DNA from: Rhodococcus ruber NBRC 15591
GTDB lineage: Bacteria > Actinomycetota > Actinomycetes > Mycobacteriales > Mycobacteriaceae
DNA length: 64,000 bases
Direction: 5' to 3'
NCBI RefSeq assembly: GCF_001894945.1
Contig: NZ_BCXE01000016.1
Coordinates: forward strand, 116,721 to 180,720
Each line of letters opens with the position of its first letter. The first letter of the stretch is position 1. The translations under genes were made by a program, and so were the position numbers. Positions 34,527 to 44,017 of this stretch are shown here, piece after piece. The notes beneath the pieces were generated by a model. It was not told the DNA's origin. It worked only from the letters and a program-made list of their open reading frames with translations, and ran no database searches.

Positions 34527-34941
34527 CGACGGCACACGCTCCTGGACCCTGACGACCGTCACGGACGCCGACACGCTCACCCGGGTGCACGCACTGATCG
34601 AGGAGATGATGTCCGCGGGGCGTGTCGAGGACGCGGATCGCTTCCCGTTCGAGATCGCCGTCGCCGAGATCGCGGCGAACATCATCGAGCACGCCGCCCT
34701 CGGGCAGGCTGTGTCGATGAGCCTGCAGCTGCGTGCGCTCCCCGAGCGCCTCGAGGCCGAATTCACCGACGAGGGGCGGCCGGCCCGGGTGGATCTCGAG
34801 GCCGTCGAACTGCCGGATGCGCTGGCCGAGCGGGGGCGCGGGTTGGCGATCGCCATGGCGGCGCTGGACGAGTTGTCGTACCGGAGGCGCGGCGGTGTCA
34901 ACCGGTGGATCCTGGTGCGGGAGCGAGCCGAGCCGCGGTAG
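34516..34941 (+). CDS. RsbW/SpoIIAB-like GHKL anti-sigma-type serine kinase
   Basis: 141 residues, HATPase_c_2 fold. The N box is EIAVAEIAANIIEHA and the lid is ERGRGLAIAMAALDEL; the G1 motif is FTDEGRPARVD. Its expected role is to phosphorylate the STAS protein's serine. It overlaps the STAS gene by 11 bases. It completes a phosphatase-antagonist-kinase set in the same unit as the polysaccharide enzymes. No sigma-factor gene follows; the next gene is an unrelated permease after 260 bp. Confidence 0.9.
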   Translation: MATDDGTRSWTLTTVTDADTLTRVHALIEEMMSAGRVEDADRFPFEIAVAEIAANIIEHAALGQAVSMSLQLRALPERLEAEFTDEGRPARVDLEAVELPDALAERGRGLAIAMAALDELSYRRRGGVNRWILVRERAEPR

Positions 34942-35201
34942 CCGTGCGGCGGTACGGCCGCCGGGCGAAATGCCGACTTTGCCCGGACGGCGTCCGTTAA
35001 CTTCCCGTTAAGTCGGCCCGCGCGCGGCCCCGCCGACCGCCGGAAAACCCCAGGCCGTGGGCGCTCATCTGCCGTTTCGTCGAGCCTCGGACCCCTCGGC
35101 TTGCCGATGTGTCCATTACGGCGCCGGACGCGGAACCTCAGACTCAGGCAGTCGAGAGGTGCATCACACTCGATACCGAACCTGGTTGTGAAGGGGATCC
35201 C

Positions 35202-36611
35202 ATGTCGAACAGTGCCGAACCCGGACTGAGGCACACGCTCCAGAAGCGACATCTGTCGATGATCGCGATCGCGGGAGTCATCGGTGCAGGCTTGTTCGTC
35301 GGCTCGGGCGCTGCGATCCGGGAGACCGGCCCCGGCGTGCTGGTCGCCTACGCACTCGCCGGGGTCGTCGTCGTGCTCGTGATGCGCATGCTCGGCGAGA
35401 TGGCGGCGGCCAATCCGCAGACGGGGTCGTTCTCGGCGTACGCCGACCGCGCCATCGGGCGATGGGCCGGCTTCTCCATCGGATGGCTCTACGCCTGGTT
35501 CTGGATCATCGTGCTGGGCATCGAGGCGACCGCCGGCGCGGTCATCATGAACCGCTGGATGCCCGGCGTGCCCCAGTGGACGTGGGCGCTGGCACTCATG
35601 ATCGTGCTGACGCTGACCAACATCGCGTCGGTCAAATCGTTCGGCGAGTTCGAGTTCTGGTTCGCCGCGATCAAGGTGACGGCGATCGTCGCATTCCTCG
35701 TGCTCGGCGTCCTCGCGATCTGCGGCCTGCTGCCCGGCGTCGACGCGCCCGGAATGAGCAATCTCACCGGTCACGGCGGCTTCTTCCCCAACGGGACGGG
35801 TGCCGTGCTCGCCGGCGTCCTCGTCGTGGTGTTCTCGTTCTTCGGAGCCGAGATCGCGACCATCGCCGCCGGCGAGTCCGCCAACCCCGCCGAGGCGGTG
35901 CGCAAGGCGGTGCGGTCGGTCGTGTGGCGGATCCTGATCTTCTACATCGGCTCGATCGCCGTCGTCGTCACCCTGCTGCCGTGGGACGACGCCTCGGTGG
36001 CGCTGAGCCCGTACGTGGCGGTCATCGACTCCTACGGCATCCCCGCGGCCGCCACCATCATGGACGTCATCGTGCTGACGTCGGTGCTCTCGTGCCTGAA
36101 TTCGGGCCTGTACACCGCCAGCCGCATGATCTTCTCCCTGTCGCGCCGCGGGGACGCCCCGCCGTCGATGGCCCGCATCGGGCGGTCCGGGGTGCCGCGC
36201 AACGCGGTTCTCGTCTCCACCGTGGTCGGATTCCTCACCGTGGGCCTGAACTACCTCTACCCCGAGACGGTGTTCCTGTTCCTGGTCAATTCCTCCGGCG
36301 CAATCGCGCTGTTCGTGTGGCTCGTCATCGCGGCATCGCAGCTGCGTATGCGGCGGTCCCTCGAGGCCCAGGGCCGGGAGCTGTCACCGAAGATGTGGCT
36401 GTTCCCCTACCTCACCTGGGTCACCATTGCCGCGATCGTCGCGCTGTGCGTGGGCATGGTCGCCCTGGAGAGCACGCGCAGTCAGATGCTGACGTCCTCG
36501 GCCCTCGCCGCCGTCGTCGTCGGTGTCGGGATCTACCGCCAGCGCCGTCGTCCCGCGCCGTCGGTGGAAGCGAACGACGACGTCGCCGTCCGGGTCCCGG
36601 AAACCACCTGA
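35202..36611 (+). CDS. APC-family amino acid permease (GABA-permease-like)
   Basis: 469 residues with twelve predicted membrane helices. The N-terminus LQKRHLSMIAIAGVIGAGLFVGSG is the AAT-family helix 1 signature, and ETGPGVLVAYALAG follows. It is closest in type to GabP/AroP/proline permeases; the substrate cannot be fixed by reading. The ATG at 35202 has AAGGGG upstream. It stands alone between the polysaccharide unit and the radical SAM gene. The 260 bp before it hold no other feature that I can recognise. Confidence 0.9.
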   Translation: MSNSAEPGLRHTLQKRHLSMIAIAGVIGAGLFVGSGAAIRETGPGVLVAYALAGVVVVLVMRMLGEMAAANPQTGSFSAYADRAIGRWAGFSIGWLYAWFWIIVLGIEATAGAVIMNRWMPGVPQWTWALALMIVLTLTNIASVKSFGEFEFWFAAIKVTAIVAFLVLGVLAICGLLPGVDAPGMSNLTGHGGFFPNGTGAVLAGVLVVVFSFFGAEIATIAAGESANPAEAVRKAVRSVVWRILIFYIGSIAVVVTLLPWDDASVALSPYVAVIDSYGIPAAATIMDVIVLTSVLSCLNSGLYTASRMIFSLSRRGDAPPSMARIGRSGVPRNAVLVSTVVGFLTVGLNYLYPETVFLFLVNSSGAIALFVWLVIAASQLRMRRSLEAQGRELSPKMWLFPYLTWVTIAAIVALCVGMVALESTRSQMLTSSALAAVVVGVGIYRQRRRPAPSVEANDDVAVRVPETT

Positions 36612-36612
36612 T

Positions 36613-37632
36613 TCAGAACAGCGTGGGATCCGCCGGTGCGGTGCCCGGCCGCGGGGATGCCGCGGCCGGGCGCCGGTGCTCGGTCACGCGTGCGCCGAGT
36701 CCGTAGCGGGCCACCAGGGGATCGACGCGGCTCTTCAGCCACGTCCTGTACTCCGGCGAGACGTACGCGCCGCGGCCGTAGATCTGCCGATACCGCCGGA
36801 TCAGGGCCGGATGTTCCCGGCCCAGCCACGACAGGAACCAGCCGCGGGTGGCGCCGCGCAGGTGCATCGGCAGCACCGTCACGCCGGTGGCCCCGGCGGC
36901 GGAGAGCGCGCCGAGCAGGTCGTCGAGGTGCCGGCTCGAGTCGGTGAGGCACGGGATGACGGGGGCGACCATGACGTGGCAGGGCAGGCCGGCGTCGCTG
37001 ATCGCGCGGATCAGGTCCAGCCGCGCCTTCGGTGTGGGCGTGCCGGGCTCGATCTGCTGTTGCAGTTCGGGATCGCCGATCGCGAGCGACACCGCGACCC
37101 CGACGTCGACCTGCCCGGCGGCCAGGGTGAGCAACGGCAGGTCGCGGCGCAGCAGCGTGCCCTTGGTGAGGATGGAGAACGGGGTGCCGGACTCGGCGAG
37201 GGCACGGATGACACCGGGCATGAGCCGGTAGCGGCCCTCGGCCCGCTGGTACGGGTCGGTGTTGGTGCCGAGGGCGACGTGCTCGCGCTTCCACGACCGT
37301 CGGGCGAGTTCGCGGCGCAGGACCGCGGCGACGTTGGTCTTGACGACGATCTGGCTGTCGAAGTCGCGGCCCGCATCGAGGTCGAGGTACTCGTGGGTCG
37401 GCCGGGCGAAGCAGTACCGGCAGGCGTGCGAGCACCCGCGAAAGGTGTTGACGGTGAAGCGGAACGGAAGCTGTGAGGCCTCGGGCGTCTTGTTCAGCGC
37501 GCTCTTGCACAGCACCTCGTGGAAGGTGATGCCGTCGAATTCGGGAGTCCGGACGCTGCGGACGAGCCCGGCCCGTTCGAGACCCGGGAGCGCGCCGTCG
37601 TCGACGTCGAGAGTCTGTGCCGCCCACCGCAT
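36613..37632 (-). CDS. Rv2578c-family radical SAM protein
   Basis: 339 residues. The 4Fe-4S/SAM cluster motif is C67-SHA-C71-RY-C74 (FRGCSHACRYCFARPTHEYL). It belongs to the SplB-like Rv2578c family, conserved in actinobacteria with unknown reaction. ATG start. In M. tuberculosis Rv2578c lies two genes from hisS, so this gene is part of the conserved backbone, with 14 kb of accessory genes now between it and hisS. The stop codons of this gene and the permease are one base apart. Confidence 0.92.
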   Translation of the reverse strand: MRWAAQTLDVDDGALPGLERAGLVRSVRTPEFDGITFHEVLCKSALNKTPEASQLPFRFTVNTFRGCSHACRYCFARPTHEYLDLDAGRDFDSQIVVKTNVAAVLRRELARRSWKREHVALGTNTDPYQRAEGRYRLMPGVIRALAESGTPFSILTKGTLLRRDLPLLTLAAGQVDVGVAVSLAIGDPELQQQIEPGTPTPKARLDLIRAISDAGLPCHVMVAPVIPCLTDSSRHLDDLLGALSAAGATGVTVLPMHLRGATRGWFLSWLGREHPALIRRYRQIYGRGAYVSPEYRTWLKSRVDPLVARYGLGARVTEHRRPAAASPRPGTAPADPTLF

Positions 37633-37683
37633 GCAGACAGTCGAACATACGTGCTAATCGCAGTCAAGCGCAGGCGGCTGCGC

Positions 37684-37733
37684 CGCCGGTGTGCCCTTTG
37701 GGCTGTCCCAGCAGCCCAAAGGGCACACCGGCG
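37684..37733 (-). terminator. Perfect 22-bp-arm hairpin at the end of the carboxyltransferase operon
   Basis: Arms 37684-37705 and 37712-37733 are perfectly complementary around a 6-nt loop (TCCCAG). The core is GTGCCCTTTGGGCTG. It touches the TAG of the carboxyltransferase gene (37734-37736). No U-tract follows on the minus strand. It is by far the longest perfect stem I saw and should end the operon. Confidence 0.85.
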
Positions 37734-39704
37734 CTATGCGCCTCCGGCCTCCCAGCGGGCACGTTCGGCGCCGAACGCCACCGACTGCACCCGCCGGAAC
37801 GCGTCGATCGACGCGGCGTGGTCCGCGAGGAACCGCTCGTGCTCGGCGAGCGAGAAGGTGCCGTCGACGATCTCGACTCCCCCGCCCCGGCCGGCGGCGA
37901 GGTCGGCGCGCAGGTCCAGCAGTTCCTCCGGCTCGACGGGATACCAGGAGATCCGGTCGAAGAAGCGCAGCAACCAGGGCGTTCCCGCCTCGAACGGCCC
38001 AGCCGGCTGCGGATGCCGGTGGTTCCACACCTGCGTCGTGCGGCCGACGAACTGGTAGCCGCCCGGACCCTCCATCCCGTAGATGCACAGGTACGCCCCA
38101 CCGATGCCGACGGCGTTCTCCGGCGTCCACGTCCGCGCCGGGTTGTACTTGGTCGTCACCAGCCGGTGCCGCGGGTCGAGCGGCGTCGCGACGGGCGCCC
38201 CGAGGTACACGTCACCGAGGCCGAGCACCATGTAGTCGGCGGCGAAGACGGTGTCGAACACGTCGTTCACCGAGGCGAGGCCGTTCATCCGCCGGATGAA
38301 CTCGATGTTCCACGGGCACCACGGCGCATCCGCCCGCACCCCGTGCATGTACCGCTGGATGGCCTCACGAGTGGCCGGGTCGTCCCACGAGAGCGGCAGC
38401 CGCACCTGCCGGCTCGGCACCACGAGCTCGTCGCTCGCCGGGAGCTGCCCCTCCACGTCGGCGAGCAGGTCGAGCAGCGCCGGCACCGGCAGCACGTCGG
38501 GATCGACCTTGACCTGCAGCGACCGGATGCCGGGGGTGAGCTCGAGCAGACCCGCGGGGCGTTCGGCGTCGAGCCGCTGGTGCAGGGCGTGCACCCGGGC
38601 GCGCAACGCGAGATCGAGGGTCATGTCGCCGTACTCGACGAGGACGTTGTCGTCCCCGCTGCGCCGATAGGTCACCGGGGTGTCGCCGTCGCGACGGGCG
38701 AGCACGCCGTCGTCGCCGTCCCCACCGGGCGAGACCACCAGCGACAGCCCCGCCCGGCGGGCCACCCCCAGCGCCCGCCGCGACGCGGCGTGCTCGGCCC
38801 GGACCGGGACGAACCGCACCCGGTGCCCGGGGGCGAGCTGACCCAGCTTCCACCGCTCGGCCGCGACGACGGTGACGGGACAGACGAATCCGCCCAGACT
38901 CGGCCCGTCGGGCCCGAGCAGGATGGGGGTGTCGCCGGTGAAGTCGAGGGCGCCGACGGAGTAGGCGTTGTCGTGGATGTTCGACGGGTGCAGCCCCGCC
39001 TCCCCGCCGTCGGGCCGGGCCCACCGCGGCTTCGGCCCGACGAGCCGCACACCGGTGCGGTCGGAGTTGAAGTGCACCTCGTACTCGGTGGCGTAGATCG
39101 TGTCGATGTCGGTGCGGGTGAAGAACTCCGGGGCACCGTGCGGACCTTCGGTGACGGCGATGTCCCAGCGGGTGGTCATGGCCGGGACGTGCTCGGCGGG
39201 AACCGGGACCGCCGGGCCGCTCGCCGACTCCCCCACGACGAGCACGTCCCCCTCGGCGAGCGTCCTCCCCTCGTGACCACCGAACCGCCCGAGCGTGAAC
39301 GTCGCTGCGCTGCCGAGGAACTCGGGGACGTCGAGACCACCCTGCACGAGTACGTACACGCGCAGCCCGGGGCCGGCGAGGGCTCCGACGTCGAGCACGC
39401 CACCGGCGGGGACGGTGACGGGGCGCCACTGCGGGACCACCGTGCCGTCCACCCGCACGGTCGCCGGGGCACCCGTGACGCACACCCGCGTGGCGTCGGT
39501 GAAGCGCAGTGCCGGCCCGGCCATGACGGATTCGAGACCGGGCGCCCCGTCGGGGTTGCCGAGCGAGGCGTTGCCGAGGCGGAACGACAGGTCGTCCATG
39601 GGGCCGGACGGCGGGACCCCGATCTGCCAGTAGCCGGTGCGTCCGGGGTAGTCCTGGACGGTGGTGAGCATGCCGGGCCGGTCGACGGTGATCTTGGTGG
39701 TCAT
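37734..39704 (-). CDS. Urea/guanidine-carboxylase-type carboxyltransferase protein lacking biotin domains
   Basis: 656 residues: an AHS2 (KipA-like) module (about 1-290, [36 protein letters not shown]) and an AHS1 (KipI-like) module (about 330-560), then the urea-carboxylase-specific segment [19 protein letters not shown] and the helical [19 protein letters not shown] tail. This corresponds to the carboxyltransferase core of urea carboxylase (usually about 1200 residues). The N-terminal biotin carboxylase and C-terminal BCCP are both absent, so partners must be encoded elsewhere. The ATG overlaps the upstream DUF1989 stop (ATGA). A 5-oxoprolinase-like role is a less likely alternative. Confidence 0.87.
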   Translation of the reverse strand: MTTKITVDRPGMLTTVQDYPGRTGYWQIGVPPSGPMDDLSFRLGNASLGNPDGAPGLESVMAGPALRFTDATRVCVTGAPATVRVDGTVVPQWRPVTVPAGGVLDVGALAGPGLRVYVLVQGGLDVPEFLGSAATFTLGRFGGHEGRTLAEGDVLVVGESASGPAVPVPAEHVPAMTTRWDIAVTEGPHGAPEFFTRTDIDTIYATEYEVHFNSDRTGVRLVGPKPRWARPDGGEAGLHPSNIHDNAYSVGALDFTGDTPILLGPDGPSLGGFVCPVTVVAAERWKLGQLAPGHRVRFVPVRAEHAASRRALGVARRAGLSLVVSPGGDGDDGVLARRDGDTPVTYRRSGDDNVLVEYGDMTLDLALRARVHALHQRLDAERPAGLLELTPGIRSLQVKVDPDVLPVPALLDLLADVEGQLPASDELVVPSRQVRLPLSWDDPATREAIQRYMHGVRADAPWCPWNIEFIRRMNGLASVNDVFDTVFAADYMVLGLGDVYLGAPVATPLDPRHRLVTTKYNPARTWTPENAVGIGGAYLCIYGMEGPGGYQFVGRTTQVWNHRHPQPAGPFEAGTPWLLRFFDRISWYPVEPEELLDLRADLAAGRGGGVEIVDGTFSLAEHERFLADHAASIDAFRRVQSVAFGAERARWEAGGA

Positions 39705-40357
39705 GACGGGCAAGCCTCCGGTCGGGTGACGATCATCCGCACCTCGGTCGGGTCGAAACCGTTGCACGGGTTGTTGATCTGCGGACAGTTGGAGACGAGG
39801 ACGAGCACGTCGCGGTCGGCGCGCAGTGCGAGGCGCTTGCCGGGGGCGGACAGGCCGTCGACGATGCCGAGGGTGCCGTCGGGGTCGACGGGCACGTTCA
39901 TGAAGAAGTTGATGTTGGAGACGAGGTCGCGTTTGCCCAGGCCCCACCGGGCGCCTTCGGCGAGGAAGTTCTCGACGCACGCGTGCTGATGCTTCGTGTG
40001 GTGGCCGTAGCGCAGGGTGTTCGATTCCTGCGAGCAGGCGCCGCCGACGGTGTCGTGATTGCCGACCTCGTCGGCGACGAGGGTCATGAGGGCCTCGCCG
40101 TCGCCGGCGCGCAGCACGGATCCCGTGGTGAGGAACAGGTGTTGCTGGGCAGCGATCGTGGCGGGTGCGCTGTAGCGGACGGCGGTGTCGTGCGCGTCGT
40201 AGATCAGGGTGTCGACGGCCTGGTTGCCGTGCAGGTCGACGACGGTGAGCACGTCGCCGGCGGCGACGACGGCCGACCAGGGTCCGCGGGCGCCGGCGAT
40301 CTCGTCGCGGATCACCGTCCCGGGCACGAGGGCGGGCAGGTCGAGGGTCGAGGTCAT
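39701..40357 (-). CDS. DUF1989 urea-amidolyase-associated protein 2 (carboxyguanidine deiminase subunit-like)
   Basis: 218 residues of the DUF1989 family. Candidate metal ligands lie in [33 protein letters not shown] and [11 protein letters not shown]. It is the UAAP2 member of the UAAP1/UAAP2 pair. In guanidine-degrading bacteria this pair has been described as carboxyguanidine deiminase (CgdAB), acting after guanidine carboxylase. The start overlaps nothing upstream but lies 2 bp from the UAAP1 stop. Complex formation with the next protein upstream is expected. Confidence 0.85.
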   Translation of the reverse strand: MTSTLDLPALVPGTVIRDEIAGARGPWSAVVAAGDVLTVVDLHGNQAVDTLIYDAHDTAVRYSAPATIAAQQHLFLTTGSVLRAGDGEALMTLVADEVGNHDTVGGACSQESNTLRYGHHTKHQHACVENFLAEGARWGLGKRDLVSNINFFMNVPVDPDGTLGIVDGLSAPGKRLALRADRDVLVLVSNCPQINNPCNGFDPTEVRMIVTRPEACPS

Positions 40358-40359
40358 GA

Positions 40360-41190
40360 TCAGTGCTCCGTTCCGGTGGCGGCGATCCAGGCGTCCTCGG
40401 TGTTGAGGACGGCGCGCCGGTATTCGGGGTCCGTGTTCGGCAGGGCGTCGAGGTCGCGCGGGGCGTGCCAGGCGAGCACTTCGAGGGTCGTGGTGGAGAA
40501 ACGTGGCGCCGGGTCGAGGGGGTGGGCGGTGTTGGCGATCAGCGCGATGACCGGCAGGTGGATCAGCAGCTCGACGCAGGCTCCGGCCCCGGCGCTGCCG
40601 GTGCTGGTCAGCGCGCCGTCGCCGCCGACGTGCACGCCGTGGAAGAACGACAGCGACGGCGGGAGGTCGCGGGGGGCCAGGCCGTGCTTCGCCGCGGCGA
40701 CGGTGAACAGCTCCCGACCCGCGGGCGCGTGCGAATGCAGGCTGCCCGCACCGTATTTCGTGGTGTTCCCGGCCAGGTGGGTGGTGCCGCACAGCGCGTC
40801 GTGCCGGCCGGAGGTGTCGGCGACGACGGTGGCGAGCACCCGGCCCTGGTCCGACAGCAGCGGATGTCCGACTCCGAGGTAGGCCTGCCACGGCACCTTG
40901 ACGGTGTCGGCGACGTTGAGGCGCTCGTGCGGGGCGTCGGCGCGGAAGAGCAGCAGGTGGGCGCAGGCGGCGCCGTCGAGGTCGCGCAGGCGCAGCCGGG
41001 TGCCGCGGGCGAGGACCTTGGTGGTGTAGCGGCCGCCGGGCACGGTCTCGGCCCAGGTCATGGGGGCCGTGCGGCCGCCGGGTGGGGTCGGGTGCGCCGA
41101 GGCGGGGACGGTGGGCATGCCGGCGGTGACGGTGCCGGCCTGCGCTCGGGCGTGTGCCTTCGCGGCGCGGGTGGTCGCGGTGTCGGTCAT
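40360..41190 (-). CDS. DUF1989 urea-amidolyase-associated protein 1 (carboxyguanidine deiminase subunit-like)
   Basis: 276 residues. A low-complexity N-terminal 40 residues precedes the DUF1989 domain ([18 protein letters not shown] to the end), with conserved [20 protein letters not shown] and the [11 protein letters not shown] region. It is the UAAP1 partner of the downstream UAAP2. The ATG at 41190 overlaps the permease stop by four bases. Assignment to guanidine instead of urea metabolism rests on recalled work on this family. Confidence 0.85.
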   Translation of the reverse strand: MTDTATTRAAKAHARAQAGTVTAGMPTVPASAHPTPPGGRTAPMTWAETVPGGRYTTKVLARGTRLRLRDLDGAACAHLLLFRADAPHERLNVADTVKVPWQAYLGVGHPLLSDQGRVLATVVADTSGRHDALCGTTHLAGNTTKYGAGSLHSHAPAGRELFTVAAAKHGLAPRDLPPSLSFFHGVHVGGDGALTSTGSAGAGACVELLIHLPVIALIANTAHPLDPAPRFSTTTLEVLAWHAPRDLDALPNTDPEYRRAVLNTEDAWIAATGTEH

Positions 41191-42737
41191 GCTCGGGCTC
41201 CGATCGTGACGGGGTTCGGGTGCGCGGTGCGGCGCGGGAAGCACAGGGCGCCCAGGGCGACGACGGCGGCGACGGTGAGCGGCGCGGCCCACTGCAGCAG
41301 CGGCATGGTGCCGTCCGGGTCGAAGATCTCGGCGCGCGGCCAGGACAGGTTGATCACCATCAGCAGGCCGTACGCGACGGCGAGGACGTTGACGGGAAGA
41401 CCCCATCGGCCGAGGGAGAACAGCGGGTTGCCGTCGGCGTCGGTCGTCGCGGCGTCGTGCGGCCGGCCGCGCAGCCGGCGCAGCAGCAGCGGGACGGTGA
41501 CCATCAGGTAGGCGAGGTAGATGAGCACGATGCACACGCTCGACAGGGTGGCGAAGATCGCGCTGTTGCCCATGTTCACCGCGAGGATGCCGATGCACAC
41601 CACACCGATCAGCACGGCCGGCGCGATGGGAGTGCCGGTACGGGCGTTGACGTGCGACAGGACCTTCGAGGCGGGCAGGCGCTCGTCACGGGCCATCGAG
41701 AAGATCAGGCGCGACGCGGCGGTCTGGATGGCCAGGGTGCAGATGAACACGGCGATGGCCACGTCGACGAGGAGCAGCGTGCCCCACGGCGAGGACAGGA
41801 TGGCGCCGAGCACGTAGGGCAGGCCCTCGGCGGCGAGGCGACCGTCGGTGAGACTGGGGGCGGCCATGAGGGCGCCGAGGATCATCAGGCCACCGCCGAT
41901 CGCGGAGACGGACAGGGCGAGGCGGATGGTGCGGGGGGCGACCCGCCGCGGGTTGCGGGTCTCCTCGGCGAGTTCGCCGGCCGAGCCGAAACCGACCATG
42001 ACGTAGGCGGCCATGAGACCCGAGACGATCCAGGCCCAGCCGTACCCGGGGCTCGCCCCGGGCACGCCGGTGTCGAGGACGACCTGCGGGCCGCGGACGG
42101 CATGGGTGAAGAACATGCCGATCACGGCGACGACGCCGACGATCTCGCAGGTGACGCCGATGCTGTTGATCCGCGACATCCAGTTCACGCCGATGCTGTT
42201 GATGATCGTGGTGAGCACGAGCAGCACCGACCCGAGCAGGACGGCGTTGGCGGCCCCGGACGAGGAGGTCAGTGACGGGTCGTCGCCGATGATCTGGAAT
42301 CCACTCCAGACGGCCGGGAGAACCACCTGCAGGGCGATCGCGGCGGCCGCGGCGGTCACCATCTGCGCGAGGATCATGAACCAGCCGGCGAACCAGCCGA
42401 CCACCTCGCCGCCCATCCGGCGGGACCACTGGTAGATCGCCCCGGAGATCGGGTAGCGCGCCGCGAGTTCGGCGAAGTTCAGGGCGACCGTGAACTGGCC
42501 GGCGAACACCACCACCCACGTCCAGAAGAAGGCGGGGCCGCCGAAGCCGAAGCCGAGGCCGAACAGCTGGAAGATGGTCGTGAGGATGGAGACGAACGAG
42601 AAGCCGGCGGCGAAGGAGGCGAACCTGCCGAGGTTGCGGTGCAGCTGTTGCTGGTAGCCGAATTCGCCCAGGTCGCCCGCGTCCTGGTGCGGGGCGGCCG
42701 GTGCAGCGGCAGCCGGCCGGGTGAGCGTCAGGCTCAT
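41187..42737 (-). CDS. APC-superfamily permease of the urea/guanidine operon
   Basis: 516 residues, about twelve membrane helices. An N-terminal helical stretch (DLGEFGYQQQLHRNLGRFASFAAGFSFVS) is typical of the ACT-family permeases found upstream of UAAP genes. It probably imports the operon's substrate, for example guanidine, urea or an amine. First gene of the four-gene minus-strand operon; an inverted repeat sits 48 bp upstream and a TetR gene is divergent. Confidence 0.9.
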   Translation of the reverse strand: MSLTLTRPAAAAPAAPHQDAGDLGEFGYQQQLHRNLGRFASFAAGFSFVSILTTIFQLFGLGFGFGGPAFFWTWVVVFAGQFTVALNFAELAARYPISGAIYQWSRRMGGEVVGWFAGWFMILAQMVTAAAAAIALQVVLPAVWSGFQIIGDDPSLTSSSGAANAVLLGSVLLVLTTIINSIGVNWMSRINSIGVTCEIVGVVAVIGMFFTHAVRGPQVVLDTGVPGASPGYGWAWIVSGLMAAYVMVGFGSAGELAEETRNPRRVAPRTIRLALSVSAIGGGLMILGALMAAPSLTDGRLAAEGLPYVLGAILSSPWGTLLLVDVAIAVFICTLAIQTAASRLIFSMARDERLPASKVLSHVNARTGTPIAPAVLIGVVCIGILAVNMGNSAIFATLSSVCIVLIYLAYLMVTVPLLLRRLRGRPHDAATTDADGNPLFSLGRWGLPVNVLAVAYGLLMVINLSWPRAEIFDPDGTMPLLQWAAPLTVAAVVALGALCFPRRTAHPNPVTIGARA

Positions 42738-42784
42738 GGCGGTGTCCGTTTCTGTGCGCGGTGCGGCGGCCGGATGACCGTCGA

Positions 42785-42806
42785 AAAACTGTCGAGTGAC
42801 AGTTTT
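42785..42806. promoter_or_regulatory. Inverted repeat, probable TetR operator
   Basis: AAAACTGTC-GAGT-GACAGTTTT, nine-base perfect arms with a 4-bp spacer, an AT-rich island in GC-rich DNA. It lies between the permease gene (starts 42737, minus) and the TetR gene (starts 42936, plus), 48 and 130 bp from them. Size and placement fit a TetR-dimer site controlling both directions. Confidence 0.7.
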
Positions 42807-42935
42807 CGCGAGGCCACGTCTTGTCCGAATGACCGCGGCGTAACGAGTTCGTGACCGACGTTTCCACCGTGTGACGGTCTGCTCACCGCGCGCCCGCTCG
42901 GCCGCGGTCGCCGGATCTGTGCCATCGTCGACGGC

Positions 42936-43613
42936 GTGACCCATGCCCGCCCCGGACGCCCTCGACTGCACGGGCCACGCCGACCCGGTGCCACCGCACG
43001 CGCCGAGATCCTCGACGCCGCAGCGGAACTGTTCACCACCCGCGGATTCGCATCCACCTCGACGCGACTCGTCGCCGAGGCCGTCGGCGTCCGGCAGGCC
43101 TCCCTGTACAACCACTTCGCCACCAAGGACGACATCCTCGCGGCGCTGCTCGAGCAGACCGTCGCCCCCACCCTGTCGTTCTGCGAGCAGCTCGGCGACG
43201 ACGCGCCGGCCGAGGCACGGCTGTACGCCCTGGCACTGTTCGACACCGCACAACTCGTCACGGGACGGTGGAATCTCGGTGCGCTGTATCTGCTCCCGGA
43301 GGTCCGCACCGACCGGTTCGCACAGTTCCACGCCGCCCGGGCCGGTCTGCGCGCGTGCTACCGCCGGCTCGCGGTCACCGTCCTCGGCCCTCGCGCCGCC
43401 GGAGCCGAGGCCGACGATCCCCGGGCCGACCTGCCGTTCCGGTTGGTCGAATCCGCCATCAACACCCGGGCGGACGGGGGCAGGGACGACGTCGCCGACC
43501 TGCCGGAGGTGCTGGCGGAGGCGGCCCTGCGCGTGCTCGGGTTCACCGGCCCCACAGAGCCCGTGCGCGACGTCGCCCGCGCGCTCGTCGCCCGTGTCGC
43601 CCCCTCGAGTTAG
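42936..43613 (+). CDS. TetR-family transcriptional regulator
   Basis: 225 residues with an N-terminal TetR HTH (about 22-68: RAEILDAAAELFTTRGFAST, GVRQASLYNHFATKDDILAAL) and a variable ligand domain. GTG start. It is divergent from the permease/DUF1989/carboxyltransferase operon with the inverted repeat at 42785 between them, so it is the likely local repressor, with the operon substrate or product as ligand. Confidence 0.9.
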   Translation: MTHARPGRPRLHGPRRPGATARAEILDAAAELFTTRGFASTSTRLVAEAVGVRQASLYNHFATKDDILAALLEQTVAPTLSFCEQLGDDAPAEARLYALALFDTAQLVTGRWNLGALYLLPEVRTDRFAQFHAARAGLRACYRRLAVTVLGPRAAGAEADDPRADLPFRLVESAINTRADGGRDDVADLPEVLAEAALRVLGFTGPTEPVRDVARALVARVAPSS

Positions 43614-43648
43614 AGTGCTGCGCACGCGAATCTGATTGGGGGGTCATC

Positions 43649-44017
43649 ATGAGCGGTTTGTTCGACGCTGCCGGCTCGTTCTCGACGGGGGGCGGCGTCC
43701 GTGTCGTGCCCGACGGGGTGCGGGCGTTCGGCAGCACGTCCCTGCGCGCCGCGGAGGAGGTCGCCCGCGCGGGCGGAGTGGATCTGCAGGCGAATGTCTC
43801 GTCGCTGAGCCCGGCCATGGGCCTGATCGGTGCGGACTTCGTCGCCGCGTTCGCCGTCGCGCAGGGTGCACACACTCGCGCCGTCGCCCAGCTGGCGTAC
43901 GTCTACGCGTCCGGCGGTGTCGCCGCGCACGACGCCGCCGCCCGGTACGAGGCGCTCGACGCGGCGACCGCCGCGGGTCTCGGCGCGGCCGTCGCGGGAA
44001 TCGGGGGCGCGCGATGA
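43649..44017 (+). CDS. EspC/DUF2580-like type VII secretion substrate
   Basis: 122 residues, helical, no signal peptide. It has the general layout of ESX-secretion-associated proteins (DUF2580/EspC): an N-terminal VRVVPDGVRAFGSTSLRAAEEV helix, a central turn, and a C-terminal YxxxD export signal at Y100-D104 (YEALD). It overlaps the next gene by four bases (ATGA); the two products probably form a heterodimer, as T7SS substrates do. No ESX core genes (eccC, eccD, mycP) are in the window. Confidence 0.72.
   Translation: MSGLFDAAGSFSTGGGVRVVPDGVRAFGSTSLRAAEEVARAGGVDLQANVSSLSPAMGLIGADFVAAFAVAQGAHTRAVAQLAYVYASGGVAAHDAAARYEALDAATAAGLGAAVAGIGGAR

Noticed and set aside
42738..42935. Guanidine (ykkC-type) riboswitch in the operon leader
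   Set aside because: None of the conserved purine-rich segments is visible; a covariance search would be decisive.
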